Assembly (NCBI GenBank): GCA_002914845.1
Contig: JXTC01000215.1
Location: 53,842-117,841 of the forward strand
Direction of reading: 5' to 3'
DNA: 64,000 nucleotides
Source: Trema orientale
Taxonomy: Eukaryota; Streptophyta; Magnoliopsida; Rosales; Cannabaceae
Part shown: piece by piece, positions 22,401 to 36,000 of the stretch
Layout: each line of letters opens with the position of its first letter
How positions within the stretch are numbered: the stretch's first letter is position 1
The notes under the pieces: model-generated
Databases searched by the model: none
The model's input: only the letters and a program-made list of their open reading frames with translations
Told to the model about the DNA's origin: nothing
Position numbers and translations under genes: made by a program

Positions 22401-25346
22401 GGGGTGGAATTTTGATTTTTTCTTTTTTGGAAATTTTTTTTTTACGTTTATTTATTTATTTATTCATTTATTTAAGGCAAGAGGCCTAGACCATTGGCTT
22501 GGCTGTCGCTTATCCTAAATTACACGTGGTGCGTGCTTTTATTTCTTACTGTGAAAACAGCGGTACTGTAGTGTCCCATTCAGGAGTTATTCGGATGTGG
22601 GCTCCACTGTTCTCGGTTATGGCCCTATACACTTTCGTAATTTGTATTTTTCTGTACGGGATAATATATATATATATATTATATAAAGGCTTTTTGGCCA
22701 AATGACAGAATTTTGCATAACTATTAGAAAAATGGCCCTTTACAAATACTATTAGAAAATGGCCAAATTTTGAAAATTATTTAATAAATAGCCGTTTCTC
22801 ATATTTAATAGATTTATTTTTAAAAAATAGATCAACTAGAAAACATTCATTTATCAGTATAAAATTATATAACGGCCATTTTATTAAATAGGTATAAAAA
22901 ATGACTGTTTTTTAAATTAATCTTAAAAGAGGATATTTTTTTATAAATATTCTGAAAAAATGATGACTTTTAGCTTTACAGGGAAAAAAAATGTTGTCTT
23001 TTCATTAATATTAAATAAAATCTTCTATTTGTATTTTTCTATCAAATTTTACCAAATTTAAATATTTGGTCAAAATTAGAGTTTAAATTTTTTATAGAAA
23101 TGTCTTCATTCTTTAAGATTGTCGATTGACATCTACATATTTAGTTGGAAGTTAATCATTTAGACCGAAAAATAATTTATAATCTAATTATTATATCTTT
23201 CAAACGCACAAATTTTTTTTTTTGAATTATGTTATCTAATTTTAAAAATTAAAAACATTCGCTTTCAATAATTTTAACTACAATTTTGTGTATATATATG
23301 TGTATGGATTTAGTAAAATTTGATAGAAAAACACAACTTAAGGGTTTTATTTGATATTAGTAAAATGGTGTAGGCTTTTTTGCTAAAAGGAAAAACATGG
23401 TGGTTTTTTTTTTTTTCCGATATTATCCCTTTTTCGTAAATACCTTTTTTTCCCTTATTTTTGTCAACTATTACATTTTACTTCAACTAATTGACTTTAA
23501 TACAATTTGTCCTAAAATAGGCAAAAAATAATCTCATTTTACTGCAAAAAAGCATAGAATACTGCAAAGACTTTAACTATTTTTTAATTTAAAGAGACTG
23601 TGGAAATTGTACAAGATTTGATCGAAGATGTTTACAAATGACTAGAAAAGAAAATGAGCAAGATAGTGATGACAAGTCAATTTTAGGGTAAAGTGAGGCT
23701 ACTTTTATTAACTTTGGGCAAAGTTGAGACTACATTAGACTATTTTGGGACAAAATATTCCGAAGTTAATTGAGTGCATTAGCAAAAATCAAGGACCAAA
23801 GGATAATTTACCCTTTTGTTGTTGTTTTTGTTTTTTTGTTTTTGTTTTTCCAAAGGGAATGGCTTTCGGTGTTTTGGACATGTATCATTTATGTATAGGT
23901 AATTGAGACTAGTGATCCGCGAACTTTTTAAAATGTGATACTTTATAACTTTAAAAATAGTTAACTACAAAAAGGGCTCCACTTTCTCGGTTATGGCCCT
24001 CTCCACTTCTGTAATTTGAATGTTTTGTATTTTTTTTTTAATCTTTGCAAGTAGGATGCTTTTCGTATTTTGGACACGAATCATTATTACTATTAATATT
24101 ATTTTTTTGAAGCAAAAGAATTGGACATTTATCATTTATCTCTGAGTAATTTGGACAAGTGGTTCACGAATTTTTTAAAATGTGACACTTTATAATTTAA
24201 ACAATAAGGTTAATTGCAAAAAGATACCACAAATTTTTGTTTTTCGAAGTTGTTTTTCTCTTCTTTTTTTTTAACCATATCTTTTGATCTATATAAAATT
24301 ATAGATTTATATTTAGAATTTCAAAAAATGCGTACTATCTGTCAATAATTTAGCCAATTTATACTATTGAAAAAAAGAATTACCTCTCATTAAATACGCA
24401 AAAGAGACTTTAGGATACTAAGAATAACCTAACTTCAATCTGGATTCGCTGTATGAGGGAAAAATTGTACATATCAAAATTATATAGATTAAACTGTAGA
24501 ATGACCATAGTTTAGAATACGTTTTTTCACAGTTAGCCTTGAAAAATAAATGACTCAATTCATCCTCCAATTCATTTATTAGTGACAATTTTGTTTTAAT
24601 TAGTAACTACTTTTAAGTTTTAGACAAAATTTATGCATTTATTACATGATCCTTTTGAAAAAGTAAAATTGAACCAAAATGTGAAAAAAAAAAATATATT
24701 AGGCTTTAGATAGCTTCATATCACTTTTATTTTTCTTCTTCTGATCTCCCTAATTTTTTTAAAATTAAATTTAAGCATTTTTTTCCTCAAAATTTGAACC
24801 AAAAATCTTGGAAATTTTGGATTCTTATTCCAAAATCTAAGTTTTTGTAATTTAGACAAAATTGTCATTTAAAAATAAATTCAAGACAAATTGGGCCAAT
24901 TTTTTTTTTTTTTTTTTTAAGAAATTTTCGGGACCAAAGTGTCACATTTAAAAAGTTCAAGGATGACTCTCGACAACTAACCTTTCAAATTTCACAAATT
25001 TAGATGATTGTGGAAGGATAGATAATTGAAAGTTAGCTCTATGTAGTGGCTTCTTTTTTCTGTTTTCATAGATGATTGTGGAAGGATAGAATTGATAGGT
25101 ATTAAAAATTTTAGAAATGATTGATTAAAATGTCATCTCAAAGTCTAATTTTACATTTCCAAAAAAAAAAAAAGAAAGTTAATATAATTTGGGGTCCTCA
25201 TCTTTTCCTCAATCTACAACTTAGGTTCCTATTTTAATTTTTTGTAGTATTTAGCTCCCCAACTATTTTGTAACAAAGCTAAGTGTGCAGCAATATGACT
25301 TTGGAGGAAATCACGCTGCCAGTAAATTGTAATTATATGAGTAGCT
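22401..25346. other. Intergenic repeats, no gene
   Basis: This stretch holds a (TTTA)n microsatellite at about 22446-22474. A segment reading CTCGGTTATGGCCCT occurs near 22611 and 23986 with matching flanks. Two related copies of a block containing TTGGACA..ATCATTTAT and AAAATGTGA.ACTTTATAA occur at about 23870-23960 and 24070-24210. Poly-T runs and MITE-like GGCCATTTT/AAAATGGCC motifs are common (22690-22880). No coding sequence could be supported. Confidence 0.5.
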
Positions 25347-25696
25347 AGCACAAATGGGCAGAGCTAATATAGTATAGGCACAGGGGGCCGTGGCCCTGTG
25401 ACAACCCGCATTAGAAAAAAAAATGTTTATTTATATTATATAAATAATATAAGATCAAAGAAAAGACAAAAGAGCTTTTATTTATAGGTGTTATTTAGGG
25501 TTAGTTTAGTAATTCAACAATAGACTTTTTAAGAAATCTTAAGACTAATAATCTGTCTAATTTTATATGCAGCTCAGTAGAGGAGAAAAAATATACTTCG
25601 TAGAAAAAAAGAGAATGGCTAGAGCTTGGAAGAAGAGAAAAGAGTAAAGAAGATTAATTGTTATTTTTTTAAGGTAATAAACTCAACTCCATCAAG

Positions 25697-26267
25697 TAGG
25701 GATACACATCGGGTCGAGTGTCGGGTTTTAGGTTAATCGGGTTCGGGTAAGCGAAACTATATAACCGTAATCGAAGTGATGCTCTTCGGGTTTTTAATTT
25801 TTGGATTTTCGGGTTCGAGTACATAAAATTGTATAACCGTAACCGAACCGAATGGTGTCGGTTCTCGAGTTTCGGGTCGGGTATCTATTTTCGGATTTTG
25901 TTTCGGGTATAGGTCGCGTCGGGTCGGGTATGTATGTGCCATTTTTGGGCAGTTTCATATTTGGGCCTTTTTAGTGTTTAAAAAATTATTCTGGTCCATT
26001 TTTCTTACAAAATTCAAATATATGCCAAACTTTTAGAAGTTATTTGGGCATTGATTAGGGTTTATTAATTTATTAAAAAAACTAAAATAGAAACTGATGT
26101 TCGCTCGGGTCGAGTTCGATTAACCCGAGCCTATTTATTTAACACCTGAACCTGACCCGAAAACTCAATTATCGGGTCGGGTGTTACCCGAATTTTTGGG
26201 TAATTTGGGTCGGGTCAATTCGGGTCGGGCAGGCGAGTCAGATATTCGGTGATCTTGTGCAGTCCTG
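25697..26267. mobile_element. Non-autonomous hAT MITE, 571 bp
   Basis: The element begins TAGGGATACACATCGGG and ends TTGTGCAGTCCTG. Its ends are imperfect inverted repeats of the hAT type (TAGGGATACACA against CAGGACTGCACA). It is flanked by a perfect 8-bp target duplication, CCATCAAG (25689-25696 and 26268-26275), the length diagnostic of hAT. The interior is rich in (T)CGGGT/ACCCGA repeats and has no coding capacity. Confidence 0.85.
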
Positions 26268-27445
26268 CCATCAAGTTTTGTGTCATTATTTGGGATTCTT
26301 AGAGTTAATTTATTATTTAGAGTTTATAATTCTTTAAATATTATTTTGTTTCAATCATGACTTTGAGAGTGATTTATAATTAAGTGAATTTTCTCATTGT
26401 AAGGATTAAAACAAGACTAAATTTATATAATTTGTTTGTGTGGATTAAAAGTTATGAATTTTTTAAGTTTTAGGCTAAGATGTAAAAACGCAATAGAGGT
26501 TGCGACTAGATTTTAAGATTTTTCTAGTAGTCTAATTAGTCATCTTTATTATGATTAGAAAGCTTATTGAATAAGGTTTCCAACGGTATATAATTTGTCA
26601 AAAACAGACTTATAACCATAGAGTTATATCCTTTTGAAGTGAGTACTACGAATCTAGAAAAAATCTGAAATTTTCAGTAATTTTAGCAAAACGTGGTAGC
26701 GGTTTTTGGGGCTTCATAGGGCTCACCTATGGACCCTACAAACTCATTCTTAACACTTTTAAACCTCCATCACTTATAGAATTAATTCATTAAGTTTGAT
26801 GATTTTAGAGATAAGTTAAAATTATTATAAATATGGGAAATTGATAATATTAGGAGAAACTATAGACTTCATCATAGAAGATATCATGTGTAGCAAGTAA
26901 TTATTATCTTTTTTAGTATAATTAGAGTGTGGTTTTAATGATTTGATACTTATACATGGTTTATGTGATAATAGGTGCTTCAACAATTATGTTGATCACT
27001 ATGGTTAATTAGGTAAAGTGAACGAGGTAAGTAACCTTTGATCTTTTCTAGTTATTTTCCTTATCCAGAATTGTAATGTTTTACTGTTTCTAACAAACTC
27101 ATATTTATAAAGTGTTTTTTTAAATAATATGATTTTAAGTGAAAATATACTTTTTGCAATATGAGTTTATTTATTGAAAGAACATTATTTTACTGAAACT
27201 GTCACTTTTTCTGAAAAGCATTATGAGTTTATTTGATAATTGTTTGTACTAAAATATAGATCAAGTATATGAAATTGCTATTGAACAATTGTTACATGAA
27301 AATTATTTTGGAATGATTATAGTGATGTAATGAGAAAATGAAACTATTTATGAACTGTCATTTTATATGAATGTATTTTGAAACTTTCTTCAGTAACTGT
27401 GCAATATGACCCATTCCATGAGGGTTATATGCGGGCAGTGTGTAC

Positions 27446-27615
27446 TAAATATGGACCTAGCTACAGAAATTAAATATAGTAAATATGGACCTAGCTACAG
27501 GGATTAAATATAGTAAATGTGGACTTAACTACAGGAGTCAAATCTAGTAAATGTGGAGCTCGCTAGAAATATTAAGTGCAGTGAATGTGGACTTAGTCAC
27601 AGGGGTTAAGTGTGA
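27446..27615. repeat. 34-bp minisatellite, five copies
   Basis: There are five head-to-tail units of 34 bp, each starting T(A/G)AAT(A/G)TGGA and containing CTA-CAG or a close variant. Copies 1 and 2 are nearly identical and the rest drift. It lies inside the probable solo LTR. Confidence 0.8.
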
Positions 27616-28572
27616 TCATAGTTGCTAGAAACTGTTGAGAAGTGATTTGAAAGTATTACTAATTATCGAATGAGAATGAAACGACAGATTTTGAAAATCT
27701 ACTTCCTATTTTTGTTAAAATCACTTTCCAAATAATCTCATTTAATTATCTTGAAAAGTACCAAGTTTTGAAATCAATTTTATTATAAAAAATATTACTA
27801 AACTTTTCAAATATATATACTTGATCCAACTAGTTAAGGTTATTAGTTACTTATTAGGCTGTCGAGCTCACTCTTTTATTTTTCTCTCTCGGATTTTAAA
27901 GATTGTCAGTTAAGAGGTTCACAAAGAGAGAACTTGTCTAGGTAATTGGGATACATTGGAATTAATGAGTGAAAGAAAGAAAGTTATTCATTTTTATTGG
28001 GAAACCATGAAGATTGGAAAGGTTAATTAGAACAAATTTATTAGATAACATTATGTATTTTATATAGTTGATTTTTAATATTTGGTGACTTGGGTTGTAC
28101 ATGATTTATCGGTATTTATTAGAGTTTACTTATTCTTTATTTTTGTAGATTATAGACATATGGTTTATATATTTATAAGTGTTTGCCTTATAGGTATGCA
28201 ATGCATATCCTCGAGAGTGCGGCGTGGCAGGCCTCCGTCATTTTTTCAAAAATTATATTTTTTTACACTAATTTTATTTAAAAATTTCATTTTTTTCCTT
28301 TATTTGCCCCCATGAATTTTTATAATTATAGTTTTTGCCCCTTTTTAATTAAAAAAATTCAATATTGCCCCTATTATGACTCCTTATTTTTTTTTTAATT
28401 TATGAATTTTACTTATTTGAAATACTAAATTTTGTCATCACTTTAGATAATTTTTCTTTGGACTCACTTTAAATGCTCTTTTTAATTCTATACTGGTCTA
28501 TCTTGGCTACTGTTCCTCCAAATTAGCTAAAAACATTTTAGTGTATAGCCGCCTAAAAAAATTTTCGGGTTC

Positions 28573-28706
28573 CGTCACTGGTAGCACATGCCTCAAAGCC
28601 ATGGACAAGGCATTAATCTCGGAAATTTTCTTAGAAACCCGTCACTGCTAACACATGCCTCAAAGCCATGGACAAGGCATTAATCTCGGAAATTTTCTTA
28701 GAAACC
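28573..28706. repeat. Tandem duplication, 67 bp x 2
   Basis: Two adjacent copies beginning CGTCACTG (28573-28639 and 28640-28706) differ at about two positions. Both contain CACATGCCTCAAAGCCATGG. The first copy overlaps the right border of the possible host element above, suggesting duplication during or after its insertion. Confidence 0.85.
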
Positions 28707-29502
28707 TAATTGATTCAATTGGGGATTTTGCTGGGATTAGATGTTCAATTGATTCACTTTCGATTATAAACAATATTTTCTAAGTTGTAATCCCTAGCCT
28801 CCTCCACTGTCGGATCTTTAAAATGAAGCAATATTTTTTCTCTTTGGTAATTTTTCTCATCCCACATTTCTTGAATTCTATTTGGGTTCGTTTCCTTATT
28901 TATTAATTTTTTCTGATTTATACTTTCATGTTTTTGTATATTGGATTGCATATAAATAGGTTCTTCAAAATTAAATGAATACCAACTTTTTGATTAAAAT
29001 TTTCAAAAAAGTTTCTCAACCAAATTCTATTATACAATTTTCCAAGCCATGTCGTTTTGTCGTGGGCTGAAGAACCCCGCTTGTGGCAATGAGTCTCTTA
29101 TTTACATAATATGCCGAATCAAGAAACCTTTTATTAGGAACACACAGAATTTAGAACTAACGATACCCCAATTCAATGCTCCACAGATTTCAATTTAAAT
29201 ATTAAGTTTTAATTTATTCACTTTTTTCTCATTTCTATAACTTCCAGTTTTTTGTTGTTGTTGTGTTCTATTTGATTTTCATTTATTCAATAGAATTACA
29301 TAGGCCTATATTAGTCATAAAAACAATTACTTTCTAAATGAAAATATAGTGTCTAGTTTAGTCACCGCAAATCTCACAGCAATGCATCTCTATGATATTA
29401 GAACATTAGCATTCTTTTTTTGGACGCTTAGCAATTTTAACCTAAATTATCCTTGAGTATTAAAACTCAATTACCACTACAAAAATGTGAAAACAAAAAG
29501 TT
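28707..29502. other. No recognised gene
   Basis: A minus-strand ORF of 65 codons (28951-28754) contains RIQEMWDEKNYQREKILLHF. It matches no family I know and has no gene context. The rest is AT-rich intergenic DNA. Confidence 0.3.
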
Positions 29503-29864
29503 TGGTGCCGTTTGGTTCGCCCATTCCATTCCATTGGAATGGAAAATCCATTTGAATGGGTGTTTGTTTCAACAACTCTAAATTTTCCATTCAAATGGTC
29601 TTTTGGAATGAGTGTTTGTTTCAACAATTTAGTTTTTCCATTCAAATGGTTCATCAGTCACATCAACTATTTGAATGGATTTTTGTGTCTTGGATGAGAA
29701 TGGAGGGGGAGAGGTGTTTTTGAATGGTCCATTTCAATACTTCCATTCTAATTATAACCCATTCCACTATTTTTTCCATTCAAATGTCTTCCATTCCAAT
29801 TATAACCCATTCCACAATTTCCATTCAAATACACACATTCAAATAGGCGAACCAAACGGGCCAA
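29503..29864. mobile_element. MITE with GCCGTTTGGTTCGCC termini, about 360 bp
   Basis: Inverted termini read GCCGTTTGGTTCGCCCATT on the left and, in reverse, GCCCGTTTGGTTCGCCTATT on the right. The interior is built from many copies of CCATTCAAATGG-like palindromic words. There is no coding capacity. The target duplication is obscured by A/T runs, so the superfamily (hAT or PIF/Harbinger) is open. Confidence 0.65.
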
Positions 29865-30059
29865 AAAAAGCAAGATTTTACATATTAAAATTGCGAACAG
29901 ACTTATAACTAGAAGATAACAGTCAATATCAATACAAAATCTCAAAACACCAAAAACTAATACTGACACCCAACTTTACTTGGGAAAACAAAAAGAGTAA
30001 TAATCCCAACCAAGCAAAGGACTAACACTAATATTACACATATATCATGTGGTTAATTA

Positions 30060-33000
30060 TCAAAGGGAGCCACAGTCATAGAGAGTGTGACTTAAAGGGT
30101 CATGAAATATTACAGCCATCATCCCAACAAGCAAGATTTTCTTCAACAAAGACCAATCAGAAGAGCTAAAAAGCAAGCCAGTTAAATAAGATTGAGCAGA
30201 CAATCTCACCAACCTCATTCTCCTCTCCTTCACATACAAATCCATTGCCTCTTCTATATTCTTAAGCTCCAACCTTTTATGATCATTAATGTTCTGACGA
30301 GCCAAGCATCGGGCGAGGACGACGGCATCTTCCAATGCGGCCGAGCCGCCTTGTCCTAGGAACGGGCCCATCACGTGCATGGCGTCGCCAGCCACCGTGA
30401 TCGTCCCTTTCCTGAATGTTCCTAGCAGTACGTCCCAAGCTGGCCGATACCTTAGGTGTGTGAGAGACAGTGAAGTCATGTCACACTCTCTAATCATTTC
30501 TACTATTTCTTTTGGGAAACTACTGATTTTTTCTAGTGTCATTTGCTTAATCAGCTTTGGATTTTGGAAAATCTCCGAATCTGTTCAAATAAACTGTGAA
30601 TTTCAGTAAATAAGTTAAAAGTTTGGGAGAAAGAACTTACATTACTCACTATATAGACATATAAATATTAAGTGAGATTGATCCATCAAGTATATACACA
30701 ATAACATTTTTTGTTTGATTTTTGATAAACGAGTATATACAGTAACATTCATAAGTTGACATGCCAAATAAATAATTGGTTAAGTCAACTGTATTAATAT
30801 AGGATATGGGAGGTTTGTATTAAGTAGATAATTATTGTGTATATGAAGAACCATTTGATCAGTTTATAATAATTACACTTTGGTTAGTAGAGAAGAAAAG
30901 TGGAGGGTAGGAAAAAGGTGATTGATTTGGGTGGAAATTGATAAAGTTAGTTGTTAATTTGGTAGGAGTGATTTTGAGTGGAAAAGAAAGAAAAAGCGAT
31001 ATAAATGTTTGTCGGATGACTCGGATCCATGATTTTATTTTATTTAAATAAAAAGAACTCATAATTAGACTGAATAGTAAGAGAATGGAAATTTTTGACA
31101 AAAGGAGGAAGTTGGTAAAATTAATCAATTATAGTTCTCTGTTGTCTAAATTCTAGAAAATAAATAAATAAATAAAGGATGCGATTAAAACTTGAAGCAA
31201 CTAATGCTTCTCCTATATAACTTTCACTTTCACTTTTTGAGAAGTAAATTAATTTTATTCCCTTCGATCATACACTATAATATGAAGAAAAAAGAAAGGT
31301 CTACCCGTTTATTTCCATCATTTTCATTTTTTTTAATTTGTTTTCTTTCCTTTCAACTAAAAGAAAATTTTGATTACAAGTACTTGCTTATATACAACAT
31401 ATTTGGTGAATCCCAGGTAGAATATCAAAAGTGCTACGTATATAGTTGCTAAGTTTTTAAGTCAAATGTATGTTTAGAAGAGTAGTGCTAGTTATTTTTC
31501 CCACTTTTTCTTTTATAGTCTTGTGTTTTCCCGTTTAACATGTGAACTATGTTAGGAAATTGTATTTCCTATAGTGGGCCACATATATTTTGGACAATTG
31601 TATTGGGCCATATTGTTCTTAAGCAGACCCAATAAGTGATTTAATTAGGGCTGGGTCAGGATATCCAACTGGGTATGGATACCAATGTGGATACCCTGTT
31701 AGTCACCCAGTTAGGGTTTGATGGATACCCAACAGGGGACTATATAAAGAACCTATTAGGGTTATAGTCCCTGTAGCCAAAAGAACACGTACGCTCAATT
31801 CTCTGTAACCCACCATCAGTTACAGAGAATTCCATCTGAGTGACATTAAGCTATCAGGCTACAGAAGATCAAACCCTCTAGCAATTACAGTCAATTTCTT
31901 ACGCTTCCGCCTCAGGTTCATCGTCCAGACTACTGTATTGATCATGGACTCAGGTATACTCAATGAATCCCTACCTATCAGTTTTACATGAATGTTCTAG
32001 GGTTTGTGTTTGGTTTTGCAATCCTATATATTCAAGTATAACAAGTGGTATCAGAGCGGGATTTCATATTAAAATTGATTAGGTTTTCATGCATGTCTGT
32101 AGTTTTCAAAATCTATGCCTATTTGGTTTTCTAGGGTTTAGATTATACATGCATGATTTGTGATTTTACATGATTTATTGAGTATTTGATGCTATGAGGG
32201 TTAAAGTAATTAAGTTTTGGGTCATAAGGTACGTGATTAGAGACTAATAATCACGGATTTGAGGATTTGGTTTTAAGTTTTTCGGGTTTTAATAAAAAAA
32301 AAAAAAAAAAATTTCGGTGCAGTTGCAGGCCGTGGCGCCGCAACGCCACAACCCGAGAGGTGGCGCCGCAGCGCCACTTCACGGCGCTACAGCGCCACTC
32401 TGGCGCTACAGCGCCACTTCAGGGCGCCGCAGCGCCACTCCTTCTGTCACATTAGATCGGTTTTTGATCTAATTTGAGATTTTGGGTCTCGTTTTGGATA
32501 GAATTGAGTCGGTTTTGACCTAATTCGAGGGGTTCCAATCCAAAACTTGACAAATTAAGTTCATTGCCTCAAATCCACTAAAGATAGACCCACATTTATC
32601 CGTTGAAAACTCTTGTTTGGTTTTAAGAGTTGATAAATTTCATAAACTCAATTAATTTTGGTTCGTGCTTGTGAAAATTTTATTTGCTTGGGCATTTCGG
32701 ATGATTTTCATTGCACCATTTGTCTTGTATGTTAGATTAAACACGATAAAACAACATGTTGCCAAAGTAACATCTGTTGTGTAGTTTTGTTTAGTCTAAC
32801 ATATAAAGATATTGTGAGTTTATTGTTAATGCAGATAACTATCGGCCCAAAGGAAGATGGTTATTTGGCACGACGACAAACGCACCTGTGATAATGAGTA
32901 TGTGACGGTTGTTTGGTTTCCATGTGAGCAATAAATCGGCCCAAAGGAAGGTTTGTTGTTTGACAGGATTTACCGTCAGTATTTGATTATTACACTTGAG

Positions 33001-36000
33001 AGTACCACTTGCAAGTTAATACGTCGGCCCAAAGGAAGGCCTATTAATGTTGCGCTAGGTATCTTGTGATGGTAGCCCACCTTATGTGATATATGTCATA
33101 TTTGCATATTTGTAATTATATTGTATGCCTATATATGACATTTAAGTTGTGAGCATGTTTAATTTATGGTATTATTTTGTTCTCTATACAGTTTCTGCTA
33201 CTAATTTTTCTGCCAACTTAAGTACTATTCCTGCGCTTACGGGCACAAACTTTAAGTCCTGGAAAGAGAATGTCATGATCGTACTGGGTTGTATGGATCT
33301 TGACCTGGCACTTAGAAAGGACCAACCCCCTGCTCTTACGGAGGAAAGTTTCACTGAGGATAAAAGGAACTTTGAGCTTTGGGAAAAGTCCAATTGCATG
33401 AGTGCGCTCTATTCCAGAAGTCATGCGGGGCTCTTTGCCAAATGAGGAAAATGCCAAGGATTTCCTTGCTGCTCTTGAGAAATTATATCTCAAGAATGAA
33501 AAGGGTGAGATAATTAGTACCTTGGGGAAACTCATCTCAATGAGGTACAGTGGTAAAGGAAATATAAGGGAGCACATCATGCAGATGTCTCATTTGGCTG
33601 GCAAGCTTAAAGAATTCAAGTTAGAAATTAATGAGGATTTGCTTGTGGCTTTGGTTTTGCTTTCTCTTCCTAATCAGTATGGGAACCTACAGACTATATA
33701 CAAAGCCCAAAAGGACAAATGGAATATTAATGAATTAATAGCCATTTGTGTTCAGGAGGAAGAGAAAATCAAAGCCAAAAGGCCTGAAAGTGCTAACTTG
33801 ACCACTACCTCTAAGGCAAAGAAGAGGAAAATGGATAAAGTTAAGGAAGCTCCAGGGGTTCCACCTGTTAAGGCACAAAAGAAGCAAGATGAGGAAGGTT
33901 GCTTCTTTTGTGGGAAAAGTGGACACCTAAAGAAGGAATGCGTTAAGTATAAAGCTTGGCGTGTTAAGAAAGGTAAGCTTCTCATTTATGTTTGTTCTGA
34001 AGTTAATTTAACTTCTGTACCTAAGGACACTTGGTGGGTAGATTCGGGTGCTACTACTTACGTTAGTGTTTCCATGCAGGGTTGCCTGTGGAGCCGAAAG
34101 CCAAATGATGATGAAAGATTCATCTATGTAGGCGACGGTCAAACAGCTTCGGTGGAGGCCATTGGGCACTTTAGATTGTATTTGAATTCTGGAAAACATT
34201 TGGATTTATATGAGACTTTTGTGGTACCGTCTTTAAGACGGAATTTGGTTTCAGTTTCTGTATTGGACAAATTCGGTAATTCTTGTTCTTTCGGAAATAA
34301 TTTATTTAGTCTTATGCGTGATTCAATTGTTGTTGGTACTGGTTTTCTTATTGACAATCTTTATATGGTAAATACCCAATCCTCCGTTAATGAAACTTTA
34401 CATGTTAATTCAAGAGGTACAAAACGAAAATTAACTAATGAGGACTCATCGATGTTGTGGCACAGACGCTTAGGACACATTTCTAAACAAAGAATTGAAC
34501 GTCTTGTGTCTGATGGGATCCTTGGTCCCCTTGATTTGGCAGATTTTACCGTCTGCGTTGAGTGTATAAAGGGGAAACAGACAAACGTTAGGAAGTTAAG
34601 TGCCAATAGGAGCTCTAGCGTCTTAGAACTGATACATACGGATATCTGTGGTCCATTCCCTACGGCTTCTTGGAATGGACAACAGTACTTTATCACGTTC
34701 CATAGACGATTATTCTCGCTATGGGTACATATACTTAATTCATGAGAAGTCATAATCACTGGACATTTTTAAGGCTTATAAAGCTGAAGTTGAAAATCAG
34801 CTTGATAAGAAAATTAAAGCTGTCAAATCTGATCGTGGTGGTGAATACTACGGTCGGTATGACGGATCAGGAGAGCAACATCCAAGGCCTTTCGCTAAGT
34901 ATCTGGAAGAGTACGGCATCGTCCCGCAATACACCATGCCTGGGAAACCTAGCATGAATGGTGTTGCTGAACGACGCAATCGGACACTAAAGGATATGGT
35001 AAGGAGTATGATCAGTCATTCTACCTTACCAGAATCACTATAGGGAGACGCACTCAAAACTGCAGTATATATTCTTAATAGAGTACCGAGCAAAGCAGTA
35101 GCTAAAATCCCTTATGAACACTGGACTGGGCGAAAGCCCAGTATAAATCATTTACACATATTGGGTTGTCCAGCTGAGGCAAAGCCTTACAGGCCGAATG
35201 AAAAGAAACTGGACTCAAGAACTATAAGCTGCTATTTTGTTGGGTATTCTGAAAGATCCAGAGGCTATAAGTTTTATGATCCCACAATAAAGTCCTTTTT
35301 TGAGACGGAAAATGCCAAATTTCTTGAGGATATTGAGTTTGGGAGGGAAGATAAGGTTAGGAACATTGTTTTTGAAGAGGAATTCGTTTCTCTTCCTATG
35401 GTTGCTATTGACAATGGTCAGGACATTCAGATTCATGTTCCTGACAATATCATTGTTCAAGATGCAATCGCTCCAGTTCAAGACAATGTTCAGGAGGTTC
35501 CTGTCCCAGTTGAGGTAAATGCTCCTGTAGAACAAACTCAACAACCTCAAGAACTAGTGCCTTTAAGGAGGTCCATTAGAGAAAGGAGAAGTGCGATTCC
35601 GGATGACTATGTCGTATATCTCCAAGAACATGAGTTTGACATTGGGATAGTGGAAGATGATCCAATCAACTTCACACAGGTCAAACAAAGTTCCAATTCT
35701 CAAAAGTGGATCGATGCCATGAATGAAGAGATGAAGTTTATGAGAGACAATGGCGTTTGGGATCTCGTCAAATTACCTGAAGGTGCGAAGCCCATTGGTT
35801 GCAAATGGATATTTAAGACCAAACGGGATTCGAAAGGCAATGTTGAGAGATATAAGGCACGTCTTGTCGCTAAAGGCTTCACTCAGAAGGAAGGCATTGA
35901 CTTTAAAGAGACCTTCTCTCTAGTTGCTTCGAAGGACTCTTTTAGAATTATTATGGCACTTGTGGCTCATTATGATCTTGAGCTTCATCAGATGGACGTT

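Larger units (their letters stand above)
25397..28231 (+). mobile_element. Probable solo LTR, Ty3/gypsy-like (fossil)
   Basis: The segment begins TGTGACAACCCGC and ends GGCGTGGCA, a start and end typical of large plant Ty3/gypsy LTRs. It is bordered by GGCCC on the left and GGCCT on the right, a 4-of-5 match to a 5-bp target duplication. There is no gag-pol inside, so it reads as a solo LTR. It contains a hAT MITE (25697-26267) and a 34-bp minisatellite (27446-27615). It is old enough to have taken a later transposon. Age cannot be estimated without the partner LTR. Confidence 0.5.
25347..28580. mobile_element. Possible older element that hosts the solo LTR
   Basis: Sequence on both sides of the LTR seems to belong to one repeat. 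The left part is ATGGGCAGAGCTAATATAG to GGGGGCCGTGGCCC; the right part is GGCCTCCGTCATTTTTTC to GGGTTCCGTCACTG. Imperfect short repeats of CTAGCACA and GTAGCACAT flank it. The superfamily is not identified and the borders are uncertain. Confidence 0.3.

Noticed and set aside
27446-27615. CRISPR-like array
   Set aside because: The 34-bp units are head-to-tail with no unique spacers, in a plant LTR. It is a minisatellite.
32267-32455. Arg/Ala/His-rich ORF
   Set aside because: A by-product of the GC-rich leader minisatellite in the copia family; the same happens at 61674-61910.
33218-34759. Minus-strand ORFs antisense to the copia gag-pol
   Set aside because: Shadows of the sense coding sequence; no independent domains.
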